Shown piece by piece: positions 1 to 10,314 of a stretch of DNA of 64,000 nucleotides. How positions within the stretch are numbered: the first letter of the stretch is position 1; each line of letters begins with the position of its first letter. The position numbers were made by a program, and so were the translations under genes. Source of the DNA: Oscillospiraceae bacterium (GTDB lineage: Bacteria; Bacillota; Clostridia; Oscillospirales; Oscillospiraceae); the NCBI GenBank assembly GCA_015067615.1, contig SVMD01000007.1, forward strand, positions 1 through 64,000. The letters run 5' to 3'. The notes beneath the pieces are model-generated. The model saw only the letters and a list, made by a program, of their open reading frames with translations, ran no database searches and was not told the DNA's origin.

Positions 1-14
1 ATCCTAAAACAAAA

Positions 15-53
15 ATAAGCGATACCTGGTTAACAAAACCAAGTATCGCTTAT
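15..53. terminator. Hairpin, probable intrinsic terminator
   Basis: An 11-base inverted repeat, ATAAGCGATAC against GTATCGCTTAT, is extended inward by TGGTT/AACCA after one mismatch, and is followed on the plus strand by CTTTT. It probably ends a gene lying left of the window. The A-rich left flank would also let it work on the minus strand. Confidence 0.6.
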
Positions 54-129
54 CTTTTGCTGTTGCACCCTGTTTGGCAGCTACCCTATATCAGTAATCT
101 TTCATACTGTCTTATTGGAAGCTACCCTT

Positions 130-300
130 AGGTGTCCTTTTTTTATGGGGATAATGGGATTCGAAAGGCCGGCCTGAGCGAAGCGAAGATAAAAACAGTC
201 CGGTGGACTGTTTTTAGGCCGTGGGAGAATCCATCGGTTCCCGGGCGCAGTCCGCAGGACTGTGAACGGAAACTGAAATGTGGTTACAGAAAGGTACTGC
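130..300. repeat. Non-coding insert with two copies of one hairpin
   Basis: This stretch has no convincing gene. It carries two hairpins with the same stem, CAGTCC-N3-GGACTG: one at 191-215 flanked by A5 and T5, so it is also terminator-like, and one at 248-262. The short string GATTCGAA near 160 resembles the T-loop of a tRNA, but no tRNA fold was found. It may be a dispersed non-coding repeat or the remnant of one. A genome-wide copy count would decide. Confidence 0.35.
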
Positions 301-333
301 ATAGCTGAATCTATAGTGTACGCTAAGCACAAG

Positions 334-372
334 ATAAGCTGACAAATTTCGATAAGAAATTTGTCAGCTTAT
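334..372. terminator. Perfect 17-bp hairpin
   Basis: ATAAGCTGACAAATTTC is repeated inverted and exactly after a 5-base GATAA loop, with a T-rich sequence (TCTTTATT) following on the plus strand. It is AT-rich for a terminator but very stable. The remaining 373-521 holds no supported gene; AGCCAAA at 454-460 pairs with TTTGGCT at 511-517 around a GC-rich middle, which may be part of the 3' end of the AraC-gene transcript. Confidence 0.45.
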
Positions 373-521
373 TCTTTATTCTACAGAAATGTTGAGATAT
401 ATGGTATAGAAAAGCTGCATGATACAATATTTGATTATGAAGGAATTTTAACCAGCCAAACGTAAGGTTCCGGCGGAGCAGAACTCGGGAGGGCCTGATC
501 GGGCGTAACATTTGGCTTCCG

Positions 522-1361
522 TTACAGGTTTTTTGTATTTTGTCGGTATTCCATGGGACTGACGGACTGGGTCCTGCGAAACACCTGGGAGAAATAGCTC
601 AAAGAGGAGAACCCCAGAAGCTGGGCGATCTGAGACATGGACAGATCCGTTTCCGCAAGCAGGTACTTGCTTTCCTCAATTCGTTTGGTGGTCATATAGT
701 TGATAGGGGAGGTGCCGTACTCCCGTTTGAAGGCATGGGCCAGGTAGTACTTGTTCATGTGGGCATCTTCTGCCAGCTGATCCAGCGTCAGGGATTCCTT
801 AAAATGCAGGTCGATATACCGTTTGACGGCGGCACACTGGCGGTTGCCGGATACAACCTGGGGTTCAGTGGGAACGGCAAGGGCGGTATTACGCATCAGC
901 CGGATGATCAGGATTTCCATGTAGGCCTGGCAGACATCTTCATATCCGGTGTTTTTCTGCTCCATTTCCCGCAGGATATTTCTCAGACAGGAGGAAATTT
1001 CCACACTTTCAAAATGGTCCAGTATGTTGAATTGCCCGTTGGAACTTTCGCTTGTGGCAAGCTCAATGCCTTCAATGCCCAGGACAATGTATTCCAGAGG
1101 CTGTGCGTTCAGACTGACCTCAGTATGGGTAACGTTGGGATTAATGATCACAAGATTGTTGGAATTCACCGGATAAAGCTGATCCTGGATCAGAAATTGT
1201 CCTTTGCCGCCGACGATATAAAAGAGTTCCAGGTGATTATGGGTGTGGGGCACGGAATGCCAGTCACCGCCATACTTGGCACTGGCCACATTCAGTAATT
1301 TTGCTGTGCCACGAATGGTAAAACCCTGATCCTGATTCAGACTGTAATGGCTTCTGCTCAT
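522..1361 (-). CDS. AraC family transcriptional regulator
   Basis: 279 residues, the usual AraC length. The N-terminal half is a cupin-type sensor domain with the pattern HTHNHLELFYI near residue 40. The C-terminal ~100 residues form two helix-turn-helix motifs (LTLDQLAEDAHMNKYYLA and MSQIAQLLGFSSLSYFSQVF), ending in the classic SPMEYR. It starts with ATG behind a GGAGG-type site. It is divergent from the sugar importer that begins at 1673, and the ~310-base gap holds promoters for both sides plus repeated half-sites, so it most likely activates the 1673-7488 operon in response to its sugar. The inducer is inferred from context, not read from the sequence. Confidence 0.93.
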   Translation of the reverse strand: MSRSHYSLNQDQGFTIRGTAKLLNVASAKYGGDWHSVPHTHNHLELFYIVGGKGQFLIQDQLYPVNSNNLVIINPNVTHTEVSLNAQPLEYIVLGIEGIELATSESSNGQFNILDHFESVEISSCLRNILREMEQKNTGYEDVCQAYMEILIIRLMRNTALAVPTEPQVVSGNRQCAAVKRYIDLHFKESLTLDQLAEDAHMNKYYLAHAFKREYGTSPINYMTTKRIEESKYLLAETDLSMSQIAQLLGFSSLSYFSQVFRRTQSVSPMEYRQNTKNL

Positions 1362-1405
1362 GGAAAAACCTCCTCAATACTGTTCCGGATTTTAGATTTA
1401 TTGAT

Positions 1406-1434
1406 ATTATATATCAATTTCTTGCCTTTTGCAA
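1406..1434 (-). promoter_or_regulatory. Promoter of the AraC regulator gene
   Basis: On the minus strand TTGCAA and TATAAT are separated by 17 bases, with the -10 about 45 bases upstream of the ATG at 1361. This is a near-consensus housekeeping promoter. Confidence 0.7.
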
Positions 1435-1485
1435 TGCGGTTTTTTGAAAATGAAATAGAGAAGCAAATAGTGAAATAATCGATTT

Positions 1486-1528
1486 TGCACAATGTTATGC
1501 GAAATGCACAATTTCTCTATGTGCAAAT
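1486..1528 (+). promoter_or_regulatory. Direct repeats, probable AraC binding sites
   Basis: TGCACAAT occurs at 1486-1493 and again at 1505-1512, followed by the related TGCAAAT at 1522-1528. Spacings of 19 and 17 bases place them roughly on the same DNA face, as AraC-type half-sites usually are. They lie between the two divergent promoters, about 60-100 bases upstream of the importer's -35. Confidence 0.5.
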
Positions 1529-1589
1529 TAAATGAAATGCTGAAAATGTTCTGAGAGCAATATCTATAAAATATACCGCAATTTTCAAC

Positions 1590-1617
1590 TTGAGAAAGCC
1601 GGGAGATTTTGTATACT
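1590..1617 (+). promoter_or_regulatory. Promoter of the sugar importer operon
   Basis: TTGAGA and TATACT are separated by 16 bases. The spacer and the imperfect -35 fit a promoter that needs an activator. It lies about 55 bases upstream of the ATG at 1673. Confidence 0.55.
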
Positions 1618-1672
1618 TAAGACAAGTGGAAGAATGTTTCCGCGAAACTAAAATAATATGGAGGAAAATCAA

Positions 1673-3049
1673 ATGAAGAAGATCATTGCACTTCTGCTGG
1701 TGCTGGCCATGGCTCTGTCCCTGGTCGCCTGCGGCGGCGGTAACGACCAGCCCGGCGAGACCAAGGCTCCCGAGGCCGGCAATAACGATCCCGTCGAGAC
1801 CAAGGCCCCCGAGGCGGAGGCTGTCACCATCAAGGTCGCTGCCATCGAGACCGCTTACGGCTCCCAGGTCTGGGCTGACGTCTGCGCCGCTTTCGAGGCC
1901 GAGACCGGCATCAAGGTCGAACTGACCACTGACAAGAACCTGGAAGACGTTCTGACTGGTCCCATGCAGAACGGCGAGTTCCCTGACGTTGTCCACCTGG
2001 CTACCGGCCGTGCCGCTGGCCTGACCGAGCAGCTGGTCAAGCAGAACGCTCTGCACCCCCTGACCAACATGCTGGCCACCACCATCCCCGGCGAGTCCGC
2101 CACCCCCGCTGACAAGATCGCTGGCGGCTTCACCGAGACTTCTATCACCAACCCCTACGGCGACGGCGTGACCTATCTGGCTCCCATGTTCTACTCTCCC
2201 TGCGGCCTGTTCTACAACGCCAAGCTGTTCGAGGACAAGGGCTGGGAAGTTCCCACCACCTGGGACGAGATGTGGGAACTGGGCGACAAGGCTCTGGCTG
2301 AAGGCATCTACCTGTTCACCTACCCCACTGCCGGCTACTTCGACACCTTCATCCCCGCTCTGGTGAACACCATCGGCGGTGCTGAGTACTGGGAGTCTGT
2401 CCGTACCTACGAAGAGGGTATCTGGGAAACCGAGGAATCCAAGCAGCTGTTCAGCGTCATTGAAAAGCTGGCTTCCTACACCCATCCCAACACCCCCGCA
2501 CAGGCTAACAACCAGGACTTCACCAAGAACCAGCAGATGCCCATGGACGGCACCGCTCTGTTCATGCCCAACGGCACCTGGATCACCGGTGAGATGGCTG
2601 ACTACGCAGCTACCCTGGATAACTTCGCATGGGGCATGACCGCTCTGCCCGCATTCGATGCCAATGCTGACCGCTACGCTTACTGCTGGTTCGAGCAGGC
2701 ATGGATCCCCGCCGGTGCTGAGCACATCGCTGAGGCTGAGCAGTTCGTTGCTTTCCTGTACTCCGACAAGGCTGCTGAGATCTTTGCCACTGTCGATGCT
2801 ATCCAGCCCATTGTCGGCGTTGCTGACACTCTGGAAGGCGAGAAGAAGATGTTCTACTCCATCTATGACAACGGCGCCAAGGCTGCTATGGGCGACTTTG
2901 CCCCCTTCGCTGAGATCCCCGGCATCACTGTGGCCGATGTCTTCCGCTATCCCATCGACTCTCTGGTTTCCGGCACTCTGACCATCGACGAGTATGTTGA
3001 GAACATCAAGACTGCTTCCGAGCAGATGCGTGCCAACATGCTGGGCTAA
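1673..3049 (+). CDS. Sugar ABC transporter substrate-binding lipoprotein
   Basis: 458 residues of the family 1 extracellular solute-binding type (MalE/UgpB-like). It starts at the ATG preceded by GGAGG at 1660-1664; an in-frame ATG at 1658 overlaps that site and is rejected. The N-terminus has a lysine pair, a hydrophobic run and the lipobox LVAC, followed by an acidic/Pro-rich linker, so it should be anchored to the outer face of the membrane. It delivers a sugar to the two permeases downstream. No ATPase gene is present here; such importers often borrow a shared MsmK-type ATPase. The neighbouring GH112 phosphorylase suggests galacto-N-biose/lacto-N-biose as ligand, which is inference. Strongly biased codon use (GCT, CCC, ATC, CTG) suggests high expression. 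Confidence 0.92.
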   Translation: MKKIIALLLVLAMALSLVACGGGNDQPGETKAPEAGNNDPVETKAPEAEAVTIKVAAIETAYGSQVWADVCAAFEAETGIKVELTTDKNLEDVLTGPMQNGEFPDVVHLATGRAAGLTEQLVKQNALHPLTNMLATTIPGESATPADKIAGGFTETSITNPYGDGVTYLAPMFYSPCGLFYNAKLFEDKGWEVPTTWDEMWELGDKALAEGIYLFTYPTAGYFDTFIPALVNTIGGAEYWESVRTYEEGIWETEESKQLFSVIEKLASYTHPNTPAQANNQDFTKNQQMPMDGTALFMPNGTWITGEMADYAATLDNFAWGMTALPAFDANADRYAYCWFEQAWIPAGAEHIAEAEQFVAFLYSDKAAEIFATVDAIQPIVGVADTLEGEKKMFYSIYDNGAKAAMGDFAPFAEIPGITVADVFRYPIDSLVSGTLTIDEYVENIKTASEQMRANMLG

Positions 3050-3083
3050 TTCCCCAGTTTTAAGTCCACACAGTATGTAATTT

Positions 3084-3113
3084 GGGTGGCAGTGACCTCT
3101 GTCACTGCCACCC
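3084..3113 (+). terminator. Intercistronic stem-loop after the binding protein
   Basis: GGGTGGCAGTGAC pairs perfectly with GTCACTGCCACCC around a CTCT loop, 35 bases after the stop codon and followed only by ATTTTC. Such hairpins between a binding protein and its permeases usually protect the upstream mRNA or give partial termination, so that the binding protein is made in excess. Confidence 0.7.
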
Positions 3114-3193
3114 ATTTTCAAAATGTTTTCCCTTGTGCAGGTATCGCCTGCCTGATGGAAAGCATTTTAGATATAATAAGGAGTTGGTTCAAA

Positions 3194-4075
3194 ATGAAAA
3201 GCAATGTCAAGCGCACGGCATTTATTCTGGCGTGCGTGGCACCGGCCGTGATCCTGTTTGCCATCTTCATGATCGCGCCCACCTTCAACGTGTTCCGTCT
3301 GTCATTGTACCAGCGGAGTACCTTCAATCCCAATGAGACTTTCATCGGTCTGAAAAACTTCCAGATGCTCTTAAAGGATGCCACCTTCATCCGCTCTATG
3401 CAGAATATGCTGCTGCTGATTGTGATGGTGACCATCTTCACCATGGGCACTGCCCTGCTCTTTGCCGGTATTCTCACCCGGGAAAAGCTGAAGGGTCAGG
3501 ATTTCTTCCGCATCGTGTTCTACATCCCTAATATCCTGTCCGTGGTCGTCATTTCCGGTATTTTCTCCGCCATCTACGACATTGACAGGGGCCTGCTGAA
3601 CTCCATTCTGAACCTTTTCGGCAAGGAGGGTGTCCTGTGGAAGGGTGAGCAGCACGTCATTACCAGCCTGGTGATTGCTATGGTCTGGCAGGCTATCGGC
3701 TACTACATGGTCATGTACATGTCCTCCATGGCTGCTGTGCCTGAGTCCCTGTATGAATCCGCCGGACTGGACGGTGCCAGCCGGGTGGCCCAGTTCTTCC
3801 AGATCACCATTCCTCTGATCTGGACCAACATCCGCACCACCCTGACCTTCTTCATCATCTCCACCATCAACATGGCCTTCCTGTTCGTCAGCGCCATGAC
3901 CGGCGGCGGCCCCAACAACGCATCCAATGTGGCCCTGCTGTACATGTATAACCAGAAGAACCTGGGCGGCGGCTACGGTTACGCCATGGCCATCGGCGTG
4001 GTGATCTTCCTGGTGTCCTTCGGCATGTCCGCCCTGGTGAACAAGGTCACCGAGCGGGAAGTGCTGGAATACTAA
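3194..4075 (+). CDS. Sugar ABC transporter permease (MalF/UgpA type)
   Basis: 293 residues with about six membrane helices. The EAA loop that contacts the ATPase is seen as ESAGLDGASRVAQFFQITIPL near residue 200. It starts at ATG 3194 behind AAGGAG at 3177-3182; an in-frame extension back to 3086 would run through the preceding stem-loop and is rejected. It lies 12 bases before the second permease and would pair with it as the membrane channel of the importer. Confidence 0.92.
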   Translation: MKSNVKRTAFILACVAPAVILFAIFMIAPTFNVFRLSLYQRSTFNPNETFIGLKNFQMLLKDATFIRSMQNMLLLIVMVTIFTMGTALLFAGILTREKLKGQDFFRIVFYIPNILSVVVISGIFSAIYDIDRGLLNSILNLFGKEGVLWKGEQHVITSLVIAMVWQAIGYYMVMYMSSMAAVPESLYESAGLDGASRVAQFFQITIPLIWTNIRTTLTFFIISTINMAFLFVSAMTGGGPNNASNVALLYMYNQKNLGGGYGYAMAIGVVIFLVSFGMSALVNKVTEREVLEY

Positions 4076-4087
4076 GGAGGTGCGGTT

Positions 4088-4975
4088 ATGAAAAATACAA
4101 TCGAAGTCAACCGCGCTGAGCGGCTGTACAAGATCTTCATCTACCTGGTGCTGGGTATTTTGGCAGTTCTGATCCTTGTGCCCGTGCTGTGGGTCATGAT
4201 GGCATCCGTCAAAGAAACTGTCGAGCACTACGGCAGCCCCTGGGCGCTGCCCAGCCACATCCACTGGCAGAACTTTGTAGATGCCTGGAACAAGGCCAAC
4301 ATGGGCGGCTACATGGTCCACTCCGTGTCCATTACCGCTATGGCCCTTGCAATTCTGCTGGTAGTTGCTCTGCCCGCTTCCTACTGCCTGTCCCGGTTTA
4401 AGTTCTTCGGCCAGAAGTTCCTGAACACCTGCTTCATGGCCGGTCTGTTTATCAACGTAAACTACATCGTGGTGCCCATCTACCTGATGCTTTCCGACGG
4501 TGACAAGTGGCTGAAGGGCGTTCTTGGCAACGGCTTCCTGCTGAACAATCACATTGTTGTGGCGGTTGTCTATGCTGCCACGGCCCTGCCTTTCACCATC
4601 TACCTGTTGTCCAGCTATTTTGCAACCCTGCCTCACGATTTTGAGGAGGCTGCCTACATCGACGGTGCCGGTTACTGGCGCACCATGCTGCAGGTGATCT
4701 TCCCCATGGCAAAGCCCTCCATCATCACCGTGATTCTGTTCAATTTCCTGTCCTTCTGGAATGAGTACATCATCATCAAGACCCTGGTCACCGACCGGGA
4801 TCAGTGGACTCTGCCCGCCGGCCTTCTGAACCTGATGCAGGCCCAGCAGTCCGCGGCAGAATACGGCCCCATGTACGCAGGTCTGGTGCTGGTGATGCTG
4901 CCTGTGCTGATCCTGTACATCTGCGTCCAGAAGAATCTGACCAAGGGCATGACTGTCGGCGGTCTGAAAGGCTAA
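4088..4975 (+). CDS. Sugar ABC transporter permease (MalG/UgpE type)
   Basis: 295 residues with six predicted membrane helices. The EAA motif EEAAYIDGAGYWRTMLQVIFP lies near residues 195-215, as expected for the second permease of a CUT1 importer. A strong AAGGAGG site overlaps the end of the previous gene. It forms the heterodimeric channel with the product of 3194-4075. Confidence 0.93.
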   Translation: MKNTIEVNRAERLYKIFIYLVLGILAVLILVPVLWVMMASVKETVEHYGSPWALPSHIHWQNFVDAWNKANMGGYMVHSVSITAMALAILLVVALPASYCLSRFKFFGQKFLNTCFMAGLFINVNYIVVPIYLMLSDGDKWLKGVLGNGFLLNNHIVVAVVYAATALPFTIYLLSSYFATLPHDFEEAAYIDGAGYWRTMLQVIFPMAKPSIITVILFNFLSFWNEYIIIKTLVTDRDQWTLPAGLLNLMQAQQSAAEYGPMYAGLVLVMLPVLILYICVQKNLTKGMTVGGLKG

Positions 4976-4985
4976 GGTGACATAA

Positions 4986-5174
4986 ATGAATTTCTGGAAA
5001 AACCATACCGCGCTGCGGTTTATCCTGATCGCAGTGTTCTTTGTGATCGGCCTGACCCTGACCCTGGTAGGCTGGTCCATGACCGGCAAGCTGGCAGGCC
5101 TGGGACTGATGATCGTTGGTATCATCCTGCTGCTGACCGCACTGTTTGTTTACAACGCCGCTTATAAAAATTGA
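4986..5174 (+). CDS. Small two-helix membrane protein of the sugar operon
   Basis: 62 residues, beginning 10 bases after the permease stop with an AAGGTGA site. Two hydrophobic helices (about residues 11-28 and 35-56) are joined by a short polar turn, and it ends in YNAAYKN. It is translationally coupled to the importer and lies inside the operon, so it may be an accessory or stability factor of the permeases. The ending resembles small Firmicutes membrane proteins annotated only as domains of unknown function; I could not assign one with certainty. Confidence 0.75.
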   Translation: MNFWKNHTALRFILIAVFFVIGLTLTLVGWSMTGKLAGLGLMIVGIILLLTALFVYNAAYKN

Positions 5175-5210
5175 CAAAATGGGGAGGGGAGGATCCCTCC
5201 CCATTTGTCA
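5172..5210 (+). terminator. Hairpin after the small membrane protein
   Basis: TGACAAA(A)TGGGGAGGG pairs with CCCTCCCCATTTGTCA, followed by GGTTTATTTTT. It separates the transporter transcript from the phosphorylase, which has its own promoter-like sequence, but some read-through is likely. Confidence 0.7.
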
Positions 5211-5231
5211 GGTTTATTTTTCAGTTTTGTC

Positions 5232-5259
5232 TTGATTTTTTGGAAAAATACGATAAAAT
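5232..5259 (+). promoter_or_regulatory. Possible promoter of the GH112 gene
   Basis: TTGATT and TAAAAT are separated by 16 bases, about 65 bases before the ATG. It fits an independent or boosting promoter for the phosphorylase. Confidence 0.45.
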
Positions 5260-5322
5260 CTGGAATAGACAGAACCCCAACCATCATAAGGCAAATTTTA
5301 CTTTCACAAGGAGTTTACCAAA

Positions 5323-7488
5323 ATGAATGATATGAAGAGAACAGGCCGCGTGACCATCCCTACGGATCTGGACGTGGTTCCCGAGACCCTGGAAATTATG
5401 AAGCGCTGGGGCGCAGACGCCATCCGTGACTGTGACGGCACCGATTTCCCCGCTGAGCTGCAGAATCAGGATGCCAAGATTTACTCCACCTACTATACCA
5501 CCCGTAAGGACAATGCCTGGGCAAAGGCCAATCCCGAGGAAGTACAGCAGTGTTACATCATGACCGGTTTCCACACCGCCACCGAGGGTGCCCTGGAAAT
5601 TCCTCTGATGAAGGGTATCTCCCCTGAGCTGATGGAGGTCAACACCCGGGACGATATCAAGCGCTGGTGGGAAGTGGTTGACCGCACCACCGGTGAGGTG
5701 GCCGCCATCGATGCCTGGAATTACAACACCGAGACCGGCTGTGTGGTGATTCCTGCACCCGAGGCCTTCCACGAGTACACTGTGGCATTCCTGGCCTACC
5801 TGATCTGGGATCCGGTGCATATGTACAACGCGGTGACCAACAACTGGCAGAACTTCGAGCATCAGATCACCTTCGACGTCCGCCAGCCCAAGACCCACAA
5901 GTTCACCATGGAGCGCCTGCGCAAGTTTATCGCAGACCACCCCTATGTCAACGTCATCCGCTACACCACCTTCTTCCATCAGTTCACCCTGATGTTCGAC
6001 GAGCTGAAGCGGGAAAAGTTCGTGGATTGGTACGGCTACTCCGCCTCCGTGTCTCCCTACATCCTGGAGCAGTTCGAAAGGGAAGTGGGCTACAAGTTCC
6101 GTCCCGAGTACATCGTGGATCAGGGCTATTACAACAACCAGTACCGGGTTCCCTCTAAGGAGTTCAAGGACTTCCAGGCCTTCCAGCGCCGTGAGGTTGC
6201 TGCCCTGGCCAAGGAAATGGTGGACATCACCCACGAGCTGGGCAAGGAAGCCATGATGTTCCTGGGCGACCACTGGATCGGCACCGAGCCTTTCATGGAA
6301 GAGTGGAAGACCATCGGTGTGGATGCTGTCGTCGGCTCCGTGGGCAACGGTTCCACCCTGCGCCTGATTTCTGACATTCCCGGTGTCAAGTACACCGAGG
6401 GCCGTTTCCTGCCCTATTTCTTCCCGGATACCTTCCACGAGGGTGGCGACCCTGTGAAGGAAGCCAAGGAGAACTGGGTCACCGCACGCCGTGCCATCCT
6501 GCGCAAGCCTATCGACCGCATCGGCTACGGCGGCTATCTGAAACTGGCCCTCCAGTTCCCTGAGTTCATTGACTACGTGGAGTCTGTCTGCAACGAATTC
6601 CGTGAACTGTACGAGAACATCAAGGGTACTACTCCCTACTGCGTCAAGACCGTTGCTGTCCTGAACAGCTGGGGCAAGATGCGTGCCTGGGGCTGCCACA
6701 TGGTCCACCACGCCCTGTATCAGAAGCAGAACTACTCCTATGCTGGCATCATCGAGGCGCTGTCCGGCGCTCCCTTCGATGTAAAGTTCATCTCCTTCGA
6801 CGATATCCGCAAGGATGCGTCCATCCTGGACAACATCGACGTCATCATCAACGTCGGTGACGGCGATACTGCCCATACCGGCGGAGCCGAGTGGGAAGAT
6901 CCTGCCATCTCCTCCGCAGTGCGTAAGTTCGTCCACAATGGCGGTGGCTTTATTGGCGTGGGCGAGCCCTCCGGCCACCAGTACCAGGGTCACTACTTCC
7001 AGCTGGCCAAGGTTCTGGGCGTGGAGAAGGAAACCGGCTTCACCCTGAACTACGACAAGTACAACTGGGAGCAGCATCCCGATCACTTCATTCTGGCAGA
7101 TGTTGCTGGTGAGGTTGACTTCGGCGAGGGCAAGAAGAGCATTTATGCATACGAGGGTACCGACATCCTGGTCCAGAAGGATAAGGAAGTCCAGATGGCG
7201 GTGAACAGCTTCGGCAACGGCCGCAGCGTCTACATCTCCGGCCTGCCTTACTCCTTTGAGAACAGCCGCGTTCTGTACCGGGCCATTTTGTGGGCTGCCC
7301 ACGGTGAGGAGATTCTCCACAAGTGGTTCTCCACCAACTACAATGTGGAAGTACATGCCTTCGTTGCCAACGGCAAGTACTGCGTGGTCAACAACACCTA
7401 TGTTCCCCAGGACACCACCGTCTACACCGACAGCACCTCCTTTGATCTCCACCTGGAGGCCAACGAAATCCGCTGGTATAACTTATAA
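5323..7488 (+). CDS. gnpA: GH112 1,3-beta-galactosyl-N-acetylhexosamine phosphorylase
   Basis: 721 residues, the normal length of GH112 galacto-N-biose/lacto-N-biose I phosphorylase. This cytoplasmic enzyme splits Gal-beta-1,3-GlcNAc or Gal-beta-1,3-GalNAc with phosphate to give galactose 1-phosphate and the free amino sugar. The motif MMFLGDHWIGTEP has its Asp at residue 316, matching the family's general acid (Asp313 in the Bifidobacterium enzyme). The C-terminal third is the glutamine-amidotransferase-like and beta-sandwich part. A strong AAGGAG site precedes the ATG. The same family contains galactosyl-rhamnose phosphorylases, so rhamnosides are the main alternative substrate; nagB at 10315 favours the amino-sugar reading. 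Confidence 0.93.
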   Translation: MNDMKRTGRVTIPTDLDVVPETLEIMKRWGADAIRDCDGTDFPAELQNQDAKIYSTYYTTRKDNAWAKANPEEVQQCYIMTGFHTATEGALEIPLMKGISPELMEVNTRDDIKRWWEVVDRTTGEVAAIDAWNYNTETGCVVIPAPEAFHEYTVAFLAYLIWDPVHMYNAVTNNWQNFEHQITFDVRQPKTHKFTMERLRKFIADHPYVNVIRYTTFFHQFTLMFDELKREKFVDWYGYSASVSPYILEQFEREVGYKFRPEYIVDQGYYNNQYRVPSKEFKDFQAFQRREVAALAKEMVDITHELGKEAMMFLGDHWIGTEPFMEEWKTIGVDAVVGSVGNGSTLRLISDIPGVKYTEGRFLPYFFPDTFHEGGDPVKEAKENWVTARRAILRKPIDRIGYGGYLKLALQFPEFIDYVESVCNEFRELYENIKGTTPYCVKTVAVLNSWGKMRAWGCHMVHHALYQKQNYSYAGIIEALSGAPFDVKFISFDDIRKDASILDNIDVIINVGDGDTAHTGGAEWEDPAISSAVRKFVHNGGGFIGVGEPSGHQYQGHYFQLAKVLGVEKETGFTLNYDKYNWEQHPDHFILADVAGEVDFGEGKKSIYAYEGTDILVQKDKEVQMAVNSFGNGRSVYISGLPYSFENSRVLYRAILWAAHGEEILHKWFSTNYNVEVHAFVANGKYCVVNNTYVPQDTTVYTDSTSFDLHLEANEIRWYNL

Positions 7489-7531
7489 TCACTTTTTGCG
7501 TAAAACTGCATCAAACGTGATTGGAAAAAAC

Positions 7532-7568
7532 AAAAAGAAGAGCCATCCATCGGGTGGCTCTTCTTTTT
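7532..7568 (+). terminator. Terminator of the GH112 operon
   Basis: AAAAAGAAGAGCCATCC pairs with GGGTGGCTCTTCTTTTT around a 3-4 base loop. The A-tract and T-tract make it bidirectional in form. Confidence 0.9.
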
Positions 7569-7626
7569 GGCCGGGAGGAGCCTGGCGACTCATCAAAATA
7601 TAAGATATGCATCATAAATCAGGATA

Positions 7627-7654
7627 TGGACTTATTTCACCCTTTCGGTATAAT
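7627..7654 (+). promoter_or_regulatory. Promoter of the HTH-methyltransferase gene
   Basis: A perfect TATAAT at 7649-7654 has TGGACT 16 bases upstream. Because it lies downstream of the earliest in-frame start (7521), it supports the later start at 7695. Confidence 0.6.
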
Positions 7655-7694
7655 AAGGGCAGAAGCTTCTGAATATCTGAAAGGAATGAGGGAA

Positions 7695-10117
<2,423 letters not shown>

Positions 10118-10157
10118 GCACGAGTTGAAACAGATACAGATACAGCTGAAAGGACAC

Positions 10158-10186
10158 TTGACCTTTCTTTGCAAATCAGGTATAGT
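10158..10186 (+). promoter_or_regulatory. Promoter of nagB
   Basis: TTGACC and TATAGT are separated by 17 bases. Transcription would start near 10193, giving a leader of about 120 bases. Confidence 0.7.
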
Positions 10187-10200
10187 TATAGAAGCGAGCA

Positions 10201-10273
10201 AGGATACGGTATGAAAAATTTGGTTTTTCCGACGTATCCTCGGATAGACAGCATTTTTCCATGTAATTCATAA
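10201..10273 (+). promoter_or_regulatory. Structured leader of nagB with a possible 20-codon ORF
   Basis: AGGATACG at 10201-10208 pairs with CGTATCCT at 10233-10240, and inside it GAAAAA pairs with TTTTTC, giving a long hairpin in the 5' leader. ATG 10211, behind AAGGA, opens a 20-codon frame ending at TAA 10273. Neither a known riboswitch nor a terminator was recognised. It may be a translational control element or simply mRNA structure. Confidence 0.3.
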
Positions 10274-10314
10274 TAATTTACATACAGCGAAGAATTAGGA
10301 AGGAGATCATTCCC

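Noticed and set aside
150..170. tRNA gene
   Set aside because: Only a GATTCGAA string resembles a T-loop; acceptor, D and anticodon arms cannot be formed.
102..332. 76-codon minus-strand frame near the left edge
   Set aside because: Reads through both CAGTCC hairpins and a mixed-composition repeat; no binding site.
323..511. 62-codon minus-strand frame near the left edge
   Set aside because: Reads through the perfect hairpin at 334-372 and has no ribosome binding site.
1517..3121. Long minus-strand frame over the sugar-binding lipoprotein
   Set aside because: Shadow of biased codon use; it also crosses the divergent promoter region.
3371..5125. 584-codon minus-strand frame over the permease genes
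   Set aside because: His/Gln/Asp-rich with no hydrophobic pattern, and runs across three real genes in the opposite direction.
5284..7452. 722-codon open frame antisense to the GH112 gene
   Set aside because: Its composition is the mirror of the GC-skewed codon use of a highly expressed gene. It has no binding site, and the opposite strand carries a clear enzyme.
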